From assembly GCA_036804505.1 (NCBI GenBank), contig DAIRSI010000011.1:41569-105568 (forward strand): a stretch of DNA of 64,000 nucleotides. The letters run 5' to 3'. This document shows positions 8,341-18,265 of the stretch, in pieces. Within the stretch, counting starts at the first letter, position 1. Each line of letters begins with the position of its first letter. A program made the translations under genes and the position numbers. The notes beneath the pieces were generated by a model. The model was given only the letters and a program-made list of their open reading frames with translations. It searched no databases and had not been told where the DNA came from. This DNA is from Phocaeicola_A sp036804505 (GTDB taxonomy: Bacteria > Bacteroidota > Bacteroidia > Bacteroidales > Bacteroidaceae).

Positions 8341-11300
8341 ATGGATTTTAATAGTTTTTTAGGCATGGTTTTCGGAAACAAGTCCACTCGTGACATGAAG
8401 GAAATCCAGCCATGGGTAGAGAAAATCAAAGCAGTGTATCCAGACATTGCAAAGTTGAGTAACGATGATCTTCGCGCTAAGACAATAGAACTGAAAAAAC
8501 GTGTTCAGGATTCAGTGGCAGATCTAAAGACAACAATAGAAGAACTGAAGTCAAAAGTTGAAGAAACTGAATTGGAAGACCGTGAAGATCTTTTCAATCA
8601 AATTGACAAGTTGGACAAAGAGGTCTTGGATAAATATGAGGATGCCCTGAATGAAGTTCTTCCCGAAGCATTTTCAATTATGAAGGATACGGCAAGACGT
8701 TTTGCCGAAAATGAAGAAATAGAAGTAACAGCAACGGACTTTGACCGTGAATTGGCTGCTACCAAGGATTTTGTCCATATAGAAGGAGATAAAGCAATTT
8801 ATCAGAATCATTGGATAGCAGGCGGTAATGACACGGTGTGGAACATGATTCATTATGATGTTCAGTTGTTTGGAGGAGTTGTTCTTCATCAGGGAAAGAT
8901 AGCCGAAATGGCTACCGGTGAAGGTAAGACTTTGGTTGCCACCTTGCCGGTGTTTCTTAATGCCTTAACCGGTAACGGAGTGCATGTGGTTACAGTCAAT
9001 GACTATTTGTCAAAACGTGACTCCGAGTGGATGGGGCCATTGTATATGTTCCATGGTTTAAGCGTGGATTGTATAGATAAACACCAGCCGAATTCGGAAG
9101 ATAGAAGAAAGGCTTATGCTGCCGATATCACTTTTGGAACAAATAATGAATTCGGATTTGACTATTTGCGTGATAACATGGCAACAAGTCCAAATGATTT
9201 AGTACAACGCACTCACAATTATGCTATCGTCGATGAGGTTGACTCTGTATTGATTGATGATGCGCGTACACCATTGATTATATCCGGTCCTGTGCCACAA
9301 GGTGAAGATCAACTTTTTGAAGAACTTCGACCTATGGTTGAGCAATTGGTAGATATCCAAAAAGGATTGGCAACCAAATTGTTGGCAGAAGCAAAGAGGT
9401 TGCTAGAGTCTCAGGAAAAGAATGATCAGGAAGCCGGATTCCTAGCTTTGTTCCGTAGTCATAAAGCTTTACCTAAAAACAAAGCTTTGATTAAATTTTT
9501 GAGTGAACCGGGAATTAAGGCAGGAATGCTCAAGACCGAAGAAATTTACATGGAACAAAATAACAAGCGAATGCCAGAGGCTGTTGAACCGCTTTATTTT
9601 GTTATTGATGAAAAGATGAATAGTGTGGATTTGACTGATAAAGGTATCGAAATCTTATCAAGATATTCTCAGGACCCTACATTCTTCGTTTTACCTGATA
9701 TCGCATCGCAGTTGTCAGAATTGGAAAACGAAAATGGATTGTCGGAAGAAGACAGATTGTCCAAGAAAGATGAGATGATGACCAATTATGCAATCAAGTC
9801 AGAGCGTGCTCATACCATCAGCCAGTTATTGAAAGCATACACGATGTTCAATCGTGATGAGGAATATGTAGTTATTGATGGTCAGGTTAAGATTGTTGAT
9901 GAGCAGACTGGACGTATCATGGAAGGTCGGCGCTGGTCAGACGGACTTCATCAGGCTGTTGAAGCAAAGGAGCGCGTGAAAATTGAGGCGGCTACACAGA
10001 CATTTGCTACCATTACATTGCAGAATTATTTCCGTATGTATCATAAATTAGCCGGTATGACTGGTACGGCTGAAACAGAAGCGGGTGAATTATGGGATAT
10101 TTATAAATTGGATGTCGTAGTTATTCCGACAAACCGTCCGGTAATCCGTCACGATATGAATGATCGTGTATATAAGACTAAGCGTGAGAAATATAAAGCA
10201 GTCATTGAGGAAATAGAAAAAATGCATCATGAGGGTCGTCCTGTATTGGTTGGTACGACTTCGGTAGATATTTCCGAAATGTTGAGCAAAATGCTTACCA
10301 TGCGTAAAATAGATCATAATGTATTGAATGCCAAGCTACATCAGCGTGAAGCAGATATTGTAGCTCAGGCAGGTTTGAGCGGAACGGTAACAATCGCTAC
10401 CAATATGGCCGGTCGTGGTACCGATATTAAACTAAGTGATGAGGTTAAGAAAGCCGGTGGTTTGGCAATTATCGGTACGGAACGTCATGAATCCCGACGC
10501 GTAGACCGACAGTTGCGTGGTCGTGCCGGACGTCAAGGTGACCCGGGATCTTCTGTCTTCTTTGTATCACTTGAAGATAATTTGATGCGTTTGTTTGCTT
10601 CTGATCGTATTGCCAGTGTTATGGATAAACTTGGCTTCAAGGAAGGAGAAATGATTGAACATAAGATGATTTCCAATTCCATTGAGCGTGCTCAGAAAAA
10701 AGTTGAGGAAAATAACTTTGGTATTCGTAAACGTCTTCTGGAATATGATGACGTGATGAATAAACAACGTGTTGCCATCTATACTAAACGTCGTCATGCT
10801 TTGATGGGAGAACGTATAGGAATGGATATCGTGAATATGATATGGGATCGTAGTGCAAAGATCTTGGAGGGTGCTGATTATGAAAGCATGAAGATGGAAG
10901 CTTTCCGTATTCTTGCATTAGAGCTTCCTTTTACTGAAGAAGATCTTCGCGCAAAGAGTAAGGATAATTTGACAGACAAGACATTCGAAGCTGCAATGGC
11001 CGGTTTCAAACGTCGTGTCGACCGAATGGCTCAGATTGCCAATCCGGTTATCAAACAGGTTTACGAGAATCAAAGCCAAATGTACGAAAATATCATGATT
11101 CCAATCACAGACGGTAAAAGAATGTATCAGATTTCAGCTAATCTGAAAGAGGCTTATGATACTGAAAGCAAGGCTGTGGTGAAGCAGTTTGAAAAGGCCA
11201 TCCTTCTTCATACAATTGATGAGGCTTGGAAAGAAAATCTGCGAGAGCTCGATGAATTGAAACATTCCGTACAAAATGCAAGCTATGAACAGAAGGATCC

Positions 11301-11634
11301 GTTATTGATTTTCAAATTGGAGTCTGTTTCTTTGTTTGACAATATGGTAGATCAAATCAATGACCAGACCGTATCAGTTTTGATGAGAGCCCAGATTCCT
11401 GTAAGAGAGCCTGATCAAGTTCGTGAAGCTGCCCCGGAACGCCCGGCACCTCGCCAGCAATATCAGGAATCGAAGGAAGACCTGAATGATCCCAATCAGC
11501 AAGCTGCAGCTGCACACGATACACGTGAGGTAAAAAAAGAACCTGTACACGTAGAAAAGACAGTAGGAAGAAATGATCCATGCCCTTGCGGTAGCGGTAA
11601 AAAGTTTAAAAACTGTCACGGAAGAAATTTATAA
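8341..11634 (+). CDS. secA: Preprotein translocase ATPase SecA
   Basis: 1097 residues, the long form usual in Bacteroidetes. SecA binds SecYEG and drives preprotein export by ATP hydrolysis. Visible motifs are Walker A (ATGEGKT, about 191-197), the DEAD-like DEVDSVLIDDARTP, the cross-linking/helicase motif TNMAGRGTDIKL, and VDRQLRGRAGRQGDPG. The C-terminal zinc-binding tail CPCGSGKKFKNCH docks SecB or ribosomes in other species. An acidic insertion between residues 40 and 120 (SKVEETELEDREDLF) lengthens the protein compared with E. coli. A perfect -7 box precedes it and a strong terminator follows, so it appears to be transcribed mostly alone. Confidence 0.98.
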   Translation: MDFNSFLGMVFGNKSTRDMKEIQPWVEKIKAVYPDIAKLSNDDLRAKTIELKKRVQDSVADLKTTIEELKSKVEETELEDREDLFNQIDKLDKEVLDKYEDALNEVLPEAFSIMKDTARRFAENEEIEVTATDFDRELAATKDFVHIEGDKAIYQNHWIAGGNDTVWNMIHYDVQLFGGVVLHQGKIAEMATGEGKTLVATLPVFLNALTGNGVHVVTVNDYLSKRDSEWMGPLYMFHGLSVDCIDKHQPNSEDRRKAYAADITFGTNNEFGFDYLRDNMATSPNDLVQRTHNYAIVDEVDSVLIDDARTPLIISGPVPQGEDQLFEELRPMVEQLVDIQKGLATKLLAEAKRLLESQEKNDQEAGFLALFRSHKALPKNKALIKFLSEPGIKAGMLKTEEIYMEQNNKRMPEAVEPLYFVIDEKMNSVDLTDKGIEILSRYSQDPTFFVLPDIASQLSELENENGLSEEDRLSKKDEMMTNYAIKSERAHTISQLLKAYTMFNRDEEYVVIDGQVKIVDEQTGRIMEGRRWSDGLHQAVEAKERVKIEAATQTFATITLQNYFRMYHKLAGMTGTAETEAGELWDIYKLDVVVIPTNRPVIRHDMNDRVYKTKREKYKAVIEEIEKMHHEGRPVLVGTTSVDISEMLSKMLTMRKIDHNVLNAKLHQREADIVAQAGLSGTVTIATNMAGRGTDIKLSDEVKKAGGLAIIGTERHESRRVDRQLRGRAGRQGDPGSSVFFVSLEDNLMRLFASDRIASVMDKLGFKEGEMIEHKMISNSIERAQKKVEENNFGIRKRLLEYDDVMNKQRVAIYTKRRHALMGERIGMDIVNMIWDRSAKILEGADYESMKMEAFRILALELPFTEEDLRAKSKDNLTDKTFEAAMAGFKRRVDRMAQIANPVIKQVYENQSQMYENIMIPITDGKRMYQISANLKEAYDTESKAVVKQFEKAILLHTIDEAWKENLRELDELKHSVQNASYEQKDPLLIFKLESVSLFDNMVDQINDQTVSVLMRAQIPVREPDQVREAAPERPAPRQQYQESKEDLNDPNQQAAAAHDTREVKKEPVHVEKTVGRNDPCPCGSGKKFKNCHGRNL

Positions 11635-11661
11635 TATAGTTTAACAGTAAAAAATGTTTAT

Positions 11662-11700
11662 AATGTCATTCCGACTTTGTATCGGAATGACATTTTTTTT
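11662..11700 (+). terminator. Intrinsic terminator of secA
   Basis: A 13-bp perfect stem (11662-11674 with 11682-11694), a 7-base loop and a T-run to 11700. Confidence 0.9.
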
Positions 11701-11741
11701 GTAGTTTTGCCAAAGTGATATATTATATAAAGGAGATGAAT

Positions 11742-12722
11742 ATGCGAAAATATATTTTTTTATTTTTAGGGCTTCTATTGTTGAGTTCCTGTTCTACCTT
11801 GAATTCTATGTATATTGATCAAATAATGCCTTCCGACGTCAGTTATCCGTCACGCATCAGTAAAATAGGAATTGTGAATAATGTTGATCCCAATGTTGTC
11901 TATACTGACAAATCTGATTTGTTACAGAAAAACTTGACTTCCAAATTCTTTGCTCCTGATGGAAAAAAGTGGGCTGAGAAAATAGCAACAAATATTGCCG
12001 ATGTCAATTATTTCGATGAAGTAGTTATCTGTGATTCAGCTACCAACAATACGGGAAGTGAACATATCTTTTCGGGAGAAGAATCCAATCTTTTAATGAA
12101 TAACCTGAATGTGGATATGTTAGTATCTTTGGATCAATCTGTCGGTATTTTCAGATTCAGTCCAGCTCAGGCGTTGCCATATTCCTACATTTCCGGGCAG
12201 GCTGTGGTATATTCCATTATCCGTTTGTATTTGCCGGATCGCGATCGCCCGTATCATACTTTTGTAGATAAAGACACTCTGGTATGGAATAATGATTTAG
12301 GCTTGAATAATGAAGTGATCAATAATGAAATAACAGAATATGTAGCCAGCCTTCCTCTTAAACATATGGTACCTCAATGGAAGAAAACAGAGCGATATTA
12401 TTTTACCGGGAGAAACATTAATTTACGTGATGCTGCAGTTTTTGTACGGGAAAACAATTGGAACAAGGCCGTCAGTTTGTGGAAACAATCTTTCGACGAG
12501 AGCAAGGGCAAAGCAAAGTTTGAATCGGCATTCAATATGGCTTTTGGTTGTGAAATGCAGGGAAACTTTCAAGAGGCCCTCACGTGGATAGGCAAGGCAG
12601 AACAGCTGGGAGGAGCATCAAATACTGAATTATTGAAGTATTATAAAACGATTTTGGAGAAACGCGCCATTGATGCTTCACTCATAAATGTTCAAATGAG
12701 CAGATTTAATACGAAAAATTAG
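11742..12722 (+). CDS. Lipoprotein with C-terminal TPR-like repeats (DUF6340-like)
   Basis: 326 residues from MRKYIFLF. I chose this ATG because AGGAG lies 6 bases before it; an in-frame ATG at 11736 abuts the AGGAG and a GTG at 11715 has no ribosome site. The lipobox is LLSSC (Cys about residue 17). The middle of the protein has no recognised enzyme motif. The C-terminal third (WNKAVSLWKQSF, AFNMAFGCEMQGNFQEALTW) looks like one or two TPR units. It is probably anchored in the outer membrane. The DUF6340 assignment is from memory of the family pattern and is only moderately sure. Confidence 0.72.
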   Translation: MRKYIFLFLGLLLLSSCSTLNSMYIDQIMPSDVSYPSRISKIGIVNNVDPNVVYTDKSDLLQKNLTSKFFAPDGKKWAEKIATNIADVNYFDEVVICDSATNNTGSEHIFSGEESNLLMNNLNVDMLVSLDQSVGIFRFSPAQALPYSYISGQAVVYSIIRLYLPDRDRPYHTFVDKDTLVWNNDLGLNNEVINNEITEYVASLPLKHMVPQWKKTERYYFTGRNINLRDAAVFVRENNWNKAVSLWKQSFDESKGKAKFESAFNMAFGCEMQGNFQEALTWIGKAEQLGGASNTELLKYYKTILEKRAIDASLINVQMSRFNTKN

Positions 12723-12781
12723 GATAATTCTATTAACAGATTAATATTTTTAGTATTTTTGAAAACAAATTGATTATCATT

Positions 12782-13228
12782 ATGAATTTAAGCGAATCAT
12801 CTTTAGAAAGTATACAACATTGTCTTCGTAAAGCTATCTCTCGTTATACGACGGGAGAAGAACCTACGATAGTTACTGATATTCATATCCAACCCAAACA
12901 GGATTCGGGAGAATTGCTCGTTTTCAATGATGACGAGCAAGAATTAGCCCATGCAGTCGTTGAGGAGTGGGTGGATAATAATGATGACTCGTTTTATAGT
13001 GATGTAGAAGAGTTGTTACGCTCATGTTTACTTGAATTTCGTGAACAAGGGTTGTTAGATGCGTTGACCATAATGAAACCATATTCTTTTGTGATGGTTG
13101 ATGACGAAAAAGAAACCCTTTCAGAACTTTTGCTTATGGATGACGATACGTTAGTATTGGGCGATGACTTATTGAAAGGATTGGACAAGGATTTGGATGA
13201 TTTCCTGGAAAAATTAATGAAAGAATAA
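12782..13228 (+). CDS. Small acidic protein of unknown function
   Basis: 148 residues, starting MNLSESSLESIQ at the first ATG; a TTG 12 bases upstream is less likely. It is very acidic (FNDDEQE, VDNNDDSF, MDDDTLVLGDD), has no signal peptide or membrane segment, and is predicted to be cytoplasmic. The C-terminus is a helical Asp/Glu/Leu-rich segment (LLKGLDKDLDDFLEKLM). I do not recognise a family with an assigned function. It lies 56 bases before the histidine kinase gene on the same strand, so co-transcription is possible. Confidence 0.65.
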   Translation: MNLSESSLESIQHCLRKAISRYTTGEEPTIVTDIHIQPKQDSGELLVFNDDEQELAHAVVEEWVDNNDDSFYSDVEELLRSCLLEFREQGLLDALTIMKPYSFVMVDDEKETLSELLLMDDDTLVLGDDLLKGLDKDLDDFLEKLMKE

Positions 13229-13284
13229 TTTATTCGAATTTGCAGATTTTATACTCTATCGGAGTGATGTCTGCATGAGAATAC

Positions 13285-15366
13285 ATGAAACAAATATATA
13301 TAACAAATTGCAACCAACATTTAAAATCATATATTAGTTTAATATATCTTTTCCTTTTGTTTTTTGTATCGAATACTTCTGACGCAAAAAGCTTACAACA
13401 TAATGTAGATACCCCCAATATTTATAACAGTTATTTTTTTCCTGTTTTATTGTTTCTTGCTATTGTTTCCTGTGGCATTATTTTCTTTTTAATACATAGA
13501 ATTAAGAAAGGAGAGAAACGTCTGGCTATTCAGAACCGGCGGCTTGCTCTTGCGCTGCATGCCGGTGATGTTAAGGTATTTGGATATGATGTCAATAGAA
13601 AACAGTTCTTTAATGTTTATTTGGATGATATTCAGACCGAAGGACATACAATGGAAGAAGAAATCCGCAACATTCATCCAAATGACCGAGCGGCTTTTGT
13701 TGATTGTATGGAGAGACTGATGCATGGCGAAGAACCTCAAAAACGACTTTGCTTTCGAATGAAAACGGAGGAAAAAGGGACCTGGAATTTCATCGAGAAA
13801 GAATTTGAAACAATAAGGAATAAAGAAGGAAAGATTGTGACAATCATTGGAACCAGAAGGGATATTACGGAGAAACACAATATAGAATTGCAGTTACAGG
13901 AAAGTATTCGTAAAATTCAGTATGCTAGCTCGGCATCCGATATGGTCCTTTGGGAATTTGATACAGATAATATGATTTTCAAGAGTTACAATAATACCGT
14001 TAATGGAATGAGTGATAGTTATATAACTCTGAATTCTTTAAAAAAAATTATTCACCCGGATGATATCAAAAAAGTATACGATAGATTATCGTCACTGGAA
14101 AATGGAGTTAATGAAACGAGTTCCGTTTATTTCAGAATGTGGTATGAATCCGACAAGCAATGGCATAATTGTTCGGCAACTATAACTCCGTTTGAATATG
14201 ATAAGACTGGAAAAGTTTGTCGTTATGTAGGATTCAGACGCGATCAAACGCAAATCATCAAACTTCATGAGAATCTTCAGGTTTTTTCTGAAAAGCTGAA
14301 CTATACTCTTCAGGCCAGCGATATCAGGATATGGGAATATGACATCAAATCACGTATTTTTTCATTCATGACATCAGTAAATACTATTAAGGAGAGAGTT
14401 ACTTTTGAAAAATTCATCGAACGTATTGACCCATCTGATCGAGAGCAAGCCATCAATTTATTCCCTCGGATGGAAAGCGGTAATCTAGGTGATTTTTGTG
14501 TTCAATTTAAGCTTTTGACATCTATATATGCTGAAGGAGTGAGATACTATATATATAATGGTGTACCAATGCATAATAACGAAAATGAAGTTGTTTCTTA
14601 TTTTGGTATAACACGAGATGTAACTGATCTAATTAATATACAGATAAGGCTTGAGGAAGAAAAGCAAAAAGCTTTGGCTGCTGATAAGCTAAAGTCTGCT
14701 TTCTTAGCCAATATGAGCCATGAGATACGGACTCCACTGAATGCAATTGTTGGCTTTTCCCGTTTGCTACCTGATGCTGACAGTAAAGATGATAAGAAGC
14801 AATTCATTGATATCATTAATGAGAATACAGAGATTCTTCTCCGGCTTATCAATGATATTTTGGAACTTTCAAAAATAGAAGCCGGCATTGTAGATATTAA
14901 AAAAAGTACATTCGACTTTGTTGCTAATTTCAATAATTTGATTCCTTCTCTTAAGCAACGTTGCGTTAATCCGGATGTGAAATTCATCACATGCAAACCA
15001 TATAAGAAATTCGTGATTTGTTGTGATGATGGACGTGTTGACCAATTAATAACTAATTTCACAATCAATGCCATAAAGTATACCACAAGAGGATATATTA
15101 AAGTAGGTTACGAATGTGTTGATAATGGCCTGAAAATTTTTGTCGAAGATACAGGAGCCGGCATAGCAAAGAAGGATCAAGAACGTATCTTCAATCGATT
15201 TGAGAAGTTAAATGATTTTGTGCAAGGAACGGGTCTTGGACTCTCAATATGTAAGGCTATTACCGATGCTTGCAGTGGAAAAATAGGTGTCGAATCCGAA
15301 GTAGGAAAAGGGTCAACATTTTGGGCATGGATACCCTGTGAAGTTTCTGAATTAGTCACAATGTAA
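13285..15366 (+). CDS. Membrane-anchored multi-PAS sensor histidine kinase
   Basis: 693 residues. It has a signal-like hydrophobic segment (about 15-33), a second membrane helix (about 52-70) and only a short stretch between them, so most of the protein is cytoplasmic. Three PAS-like modules follow (about 80-200, 205-330, 340-445). The HisKA box is FLANMSHEIRTPLNAIVGF with the phospho-acceptor His479. The ATPase domain has an N-box (ITNFTINAIKYT), VEDTGAGIA and GTGLGLSICKA. There is no receiver domain and no response-regulator gene next to it, so its partner is unknown. It ends about 115 bases from the convergent valS. Confidence 0.9.
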   Translation: MKQIYITNCNQHLKSYISLIYLFLLFFVSNTSDAKSLQHNVDTPNIYNSYFFPVLLFLAIVSCGIIFFLIHRIKKGEKRLAIQNRRLALALHAGDVKVFGYDVNRKQFFNVYLDDIQTEGHTMEEEIRNIHPNDRAAFVDCMERLMHGEEPQKRLCFRMKTEEKGTWNFIEKEFETIRNKEGKIVTIIGTRRDITEKHNIELQLQESIRKIQYASSASDMVLWEFDTDNMIFKSYNNTVNGMSDSYITLNSLKKIIHPDDIKKVYDRLSSLENGVNETSSVYFRMWYESDKQWHNCSATITPFEYDKTGKVCRYVGFRRDQTQIIKLHENLQVFSEKLNYTLQASDIRIWEYDIKSRIFSFMTSVNTIKERVTFEKFIERIDPSDREQAINLFPRMESGNLGDFCVQFKLLTSIYAEGVRYYIYNGVPMHNNENEVVSYFGITRDVTDLINIQIRLEEEKQKALAADKLKSAFLANMSHEIRTPLNAIVGFSRLLPDADSKDDKKQFIDIINENTEILLRLINDILELSKIEAGIVDIKKSTFDFVANFNNLIPSLKQRCVNPDVKFITCKPYKKFVICCDDGRVDQLITNFTINAIKYTTRGYIKVGYECVDNGLKIFVEDTGAGIAKKDQERIFNRFEKLNDFVQGTGLGLSICKAITDACSGKIGVESEVGKGSTFWAWIPCEVSELVTM

Positions 15367-15440
15367 ACCTATAGCAGAAATCATTAAATGTATGGATGGA
15401 GTAGGGACTTGTTTGTTCAGGGAATAAATATAAAAATAAA

Positions 15441-15469
15441 GAAGCCTACTTTTAAATGAAGTAGGCTTC
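15441..15469 (-). terminator. Terminator between the histidine kinase gene and valS
   Basis: An 11-bp perfect stem (15441-15451 with 15459-15469) and a 7-base loop. On the minus strand it is followed by TTTATTTTTATA, so it mainly terminates valS. It can also stop the convergent kinase transcript, though the plus-strand T-run is displaced. Confidence 0.8.
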
Positions 15470-15480
15470 CGGTTAGATTT

Positions 15481-18126
15481 TTATTTTTTCAAAGCTGCTA
15501 TACTTTCTTTCAGAGACTGAATGATACTTTCTGCATCAGCTTGTTTTTTCCGCTCCATTTCAATAACATTGGCCGGGGCATTAGCCACAAACCTTTCATT
15601 ACTGAGTTTCTTGAGGACACCTTGCAGAAATCCCTCTTTATGTTTCAACTCAGCTTCCATCCGGGCTATTTCAGCTTCCACGTCAATCATATTACCCATA
15701 GGGACAGCATATTCCGTGGTTTCTACCATATAAGCAGCAGCGCCTTCCGGTTTTATTTCCAAAGATTCGATAGAACTTAGATTTGCCATTTTGCAGATTA
15801 CTGAATCGTATGCTGCAACAGGATTTGTTCCTATAACTTTTAATTCCAGAGGTTCTTTCTGTGCTATGTTTTTCTGCAGACGTATTGTGCGCACTCCGCT
15901 GATTACTCCTTTCACTTGCTCGAGATCGGCAATCAGATTCTCATCACTATTTTTATTGATGGAAAGCTGTTGTATCATAATGCTTTCCCCATCTTTGCGT
16001 TCATAAAGGGCCTGCCATAATTCTTCGGTAATGAAAGGCATGAAAGGATGAAGAAGTTTAAGCAGGTTATCAAAGAAAGCCAGAGTCTTATCGAATGTGG
16101 TACGGTCAATAGGCTGTCCGTATGCCGGTTTGATCATTTCCAGATACCAGCTTGAGAATTCATCCCAGAACAGTCTGTAGACAGCCATTAAGGCTTCACT
16201 TATTCTATATTTACTAAAGAGATCTTCTACTTCGGCTACCGTGCGAGTAATCATCTGGTCGAACCATTCGGTTGCAATTTTTGACGATTCAGGCATTGGT
16301 ATGGCATCGGATACTTCCCACCCTTTTACCAAACGGAATGCATTCCATATTTTGTTATTGAAATTTCTTCCTTGTTCACAGAGAGTTTCATCGAACAAGA
16401 TGTCGTTACCAGCCGGCGCCGATAACATCATACCCATACGTACACCGTCTGCTCCATATTTATCAATGAGTTCCAACGGGTCGGGTGAGTTCCCAAGAGA
16501 CTTGCTCATCTTGCGACCTAGCTTGTCTCGTACGATACCTGTGAAATAGACATTCTTGAACGGCATCTTGCCACGGTATTCATAACCTGCCATGATCATA
16601 CGTGCTACCCAGAAGAAAATGATATCCGGTCCGGTAACCAAATCATTTGTCGGATAGTAGTAATTTATTTCTTTGTTGTCCGGATGGTTGATGCCATCAA
16701 ACAAAGAGATAGGCCAGAGCCAGGAGGAAAACCAAGTATCCAGACAGTCGCTGTCCTGACGAAGATCTTCCGGTTTCAATGAACTGTCACCGGATTTTTC
16801 CTTGGCTAGTTTCAAGGCTTCATCGGCTGTTGCAGCAACAACAAATCCTCCTTTCGGCAGATAGTAGGCCGGTATGCGATGTCCCCACCAAAGCTGACGA
16901 CTGATGCACCAGTCTTTGATATTCTCAAGCCAATGGCGATATGTATTTTTATATTTGGTAGGATAGAACTTGATTTCATCATTCATGACAGGGTCAAGAG
17001 CTATTTTAGCCAAGTGTTCCATTTTCAGGAACCATTGCATGGAAAGCTTTGGCTCGATAGGAACGTTGGTACGTTCCGAGAACCCTACTTTATTGTTGTA
17101 GGCTTCTACTTTGACTAAAAGTCCGGCAGTCAAGAGGTCTTTTTCTATCTGTTCGCGAACATCAAAGCGATCCATTCCTATATACATTCCGGCAGCCTCG
17201 CTGATTGTTCCGTTCTCGTTAAAGATATCGATAGTCTGCAGATTGTATTTTTCTCCTAACATGTAGTCATTCACATCGTGTGCCGGAGTCACTTTCAAGC
17301 ATCCGGTACCGAATTCGATGTCTACGTATTCATCTTCAATGACCGGAATAACCCTGTTGACCAAGGGAACAATAACTTTCTTCCCTTTCAAATGTTTGTT
17401 TTTCGGATCATTAGGATTGATACACATGGCCGTATCACCCATAATGGTCTCAGGACGGGTTGTGGCAACTACTGCATATTCTCCACTCGCAGCAGGTTTT
17501 CCGTCTTCCCCGGCAACATTATATTTCAAATAATACAATTTGCTGTGTTCTTCTTTGTAAACGACTTCCTCGTCGCTAAGAGCGGTAAGAGCCTTCGGAT
17601 CCCAGTTTACCATTCTTACTCCACGGTAAATCAGACCTTTGTTATACAAATCGACAAATACTTTGAGGACACTTTCACTACGAAGCTCGTCCATGGTAAA
17701 AGCCGTGCGGTCCCAATCACAGGATGCTCCCAGTTTGCGGAGCTGTTTCAGGATGATGCCACCGTGTTCATCGGTCCATGCCCATGCATGTTTCAAGAAC
17801 TCGTCACGTGTGAGGTCTGTCTTCTTAATACCCTCTTGAGCCAGCTTGTTCACAACCTTGGCTTCGGTAGCTATGGATGCATGATCCGTTCCAGGTACCC
17901 AGCATGCATTCTTTCCTTGCATGCGTGCATGACGAATTAAAATATCTTGGATGGTATTATTAAGCATGTGTCCCATATGGAGAACGCCAGTCACGTTGGG
18001 TGGAGGAATAACGATGGTGTATGGTTCGCGGCCATCCGGCTTTGAACTGAAAAGTTTGTTGTCCAACCAATACTGGTACCATTTTCCTTCAACCTCCGAG
18101 GGGTTGTATTTGCTTGCTAATTCCAT
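15481..18126 (-). CDS. valS: Valine-tRNA ligase
   Basis: 881 residues, a normal bacterial ValRS length. This class I enzyme charges tRNA-Val. The HIGH-type motif is VLHMGHML (His50-His53) and the KMSKS loop is GRKMSKSLGN (about 539-543). WWGHRIPAYYL and DIIFFWVARMIM are also typical. The C-terminal coiled coil (ARMEAELKHKEGFLQGVLKK) that clamps the tRNA is present. The gene is expressed from its own promoter at 18187-18219. Confidence 0.97.
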   Translation of the reverse strand: MELASKYNPSEVEGKWYQYWLDNKLFSSKPDGREPYTIVIPPPNVTGVLHMGHMLNNTIQDILIRHARMQGKNACWVPGTDHASIATEAKVVNKLAQEGIKKTDLTRDEFLKHAWAWTDEHGGIILKQLRKLGASCDWDRTAFTMDELRSESVLKVFVDLYNKGLIYRGVRMVNWDPKALTALSDEEVVYKEEHSKLYYLKYNVAGEDGKPAASGEYAVVATTRPETIMGDTAMCINPNDPKNKHLKGKKVIVPLVNRVIPVIEDEYVDIEFGTGCLKVTPAHDVNDYMLGEKYNLQTIDIFNENGTISEAAGMYIGMDRFDVREQIEKDLLTAGLLVKVEAYNNKVGFSERTNVPIEPKLSMQWFLKMEHLAKIALDPVMNDEIKFYPTKYKNTYRHWLENIKDWCISRQLWWGHRIPAYYLPKGGFVVAATADEALKLAKEKSGDSSLKPEDLRQDSDCLDTWFSSWLWPISLFDGINHPDNKEINYYYPTNDLVTGPDIIFFWVARMIMAGYEYRGKMPFKNVYFTGIVRDKLGRKMSKSLGNSPDPLELIDKYGADGVRMGMMLSAPAGNDILFDETLCEQGRNFNNKIWNAFRLVKGWEVSDAIPMPESSKIATEWFDQMITRTVAEVEDLFSKYRISEALMAVYRLFWDEFSSWYLEMIKPAYGQPIDRTTFDKTLAFFDNLLKLLHPFMPFITEELWQALYERKDGESIMIQQLSINKNSDENLIADLEQVKGVISGVRTIRLQKNIAQKEPLELKVIGTNPVAAYDSVICKMANLSSIESLEIKPEGAAAYMVETTEYAVPMGNMIDVEAEIARMEAELKHKEGFLQGVLKKLSNERFVANAPANVIEMERKKQADAESIIQSLKESIAALKK

Positions 18127-18186
18127 TATCTGTAGTTATTAATATAGTTCTTTTATGATGCACTTGTAGTGTGCAAGAAATTTTGT

Positions 18187-18219
18187 GCAAAATTAGTAAA
18201 AATCATGTTTATATGCGAA
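18187..18219 (-). promoter_or_regulatory. Promoter of valS
   Basis: Read on the minus strand: TTCG (18219-18216), 20 bases, then TAATTTTGC (18195-18187), a perfect -7 box. It gives a leader of about 50-60 bases before the valS ATG. It is back to back with the mazG -7 box. Confidence 0.55.
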
Positions 18220-18238
18220 TAAACTTGCCTATTATTTG

Positions 18239-18247
18239 TAACTTTGC
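18239..18247 (+). promoter_or_regulatory. -7 box of mazG
   Basis: TAACTTTGC is a perfect -7 consensus match, 18 bases before the mazG ATG. No clear -33 box was found. Confidence 0.4.
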
Positions 18248-18265
18248 TGTTCAAAAATAATTAAA

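Noticed and set aside
17278..17940. 220-codon open frame antisense to valS
   Set aside because: It lies wholly inside valS on the opposite strand, has no ribosome site or family resemblance, and its composition follows the valS codon pattern.
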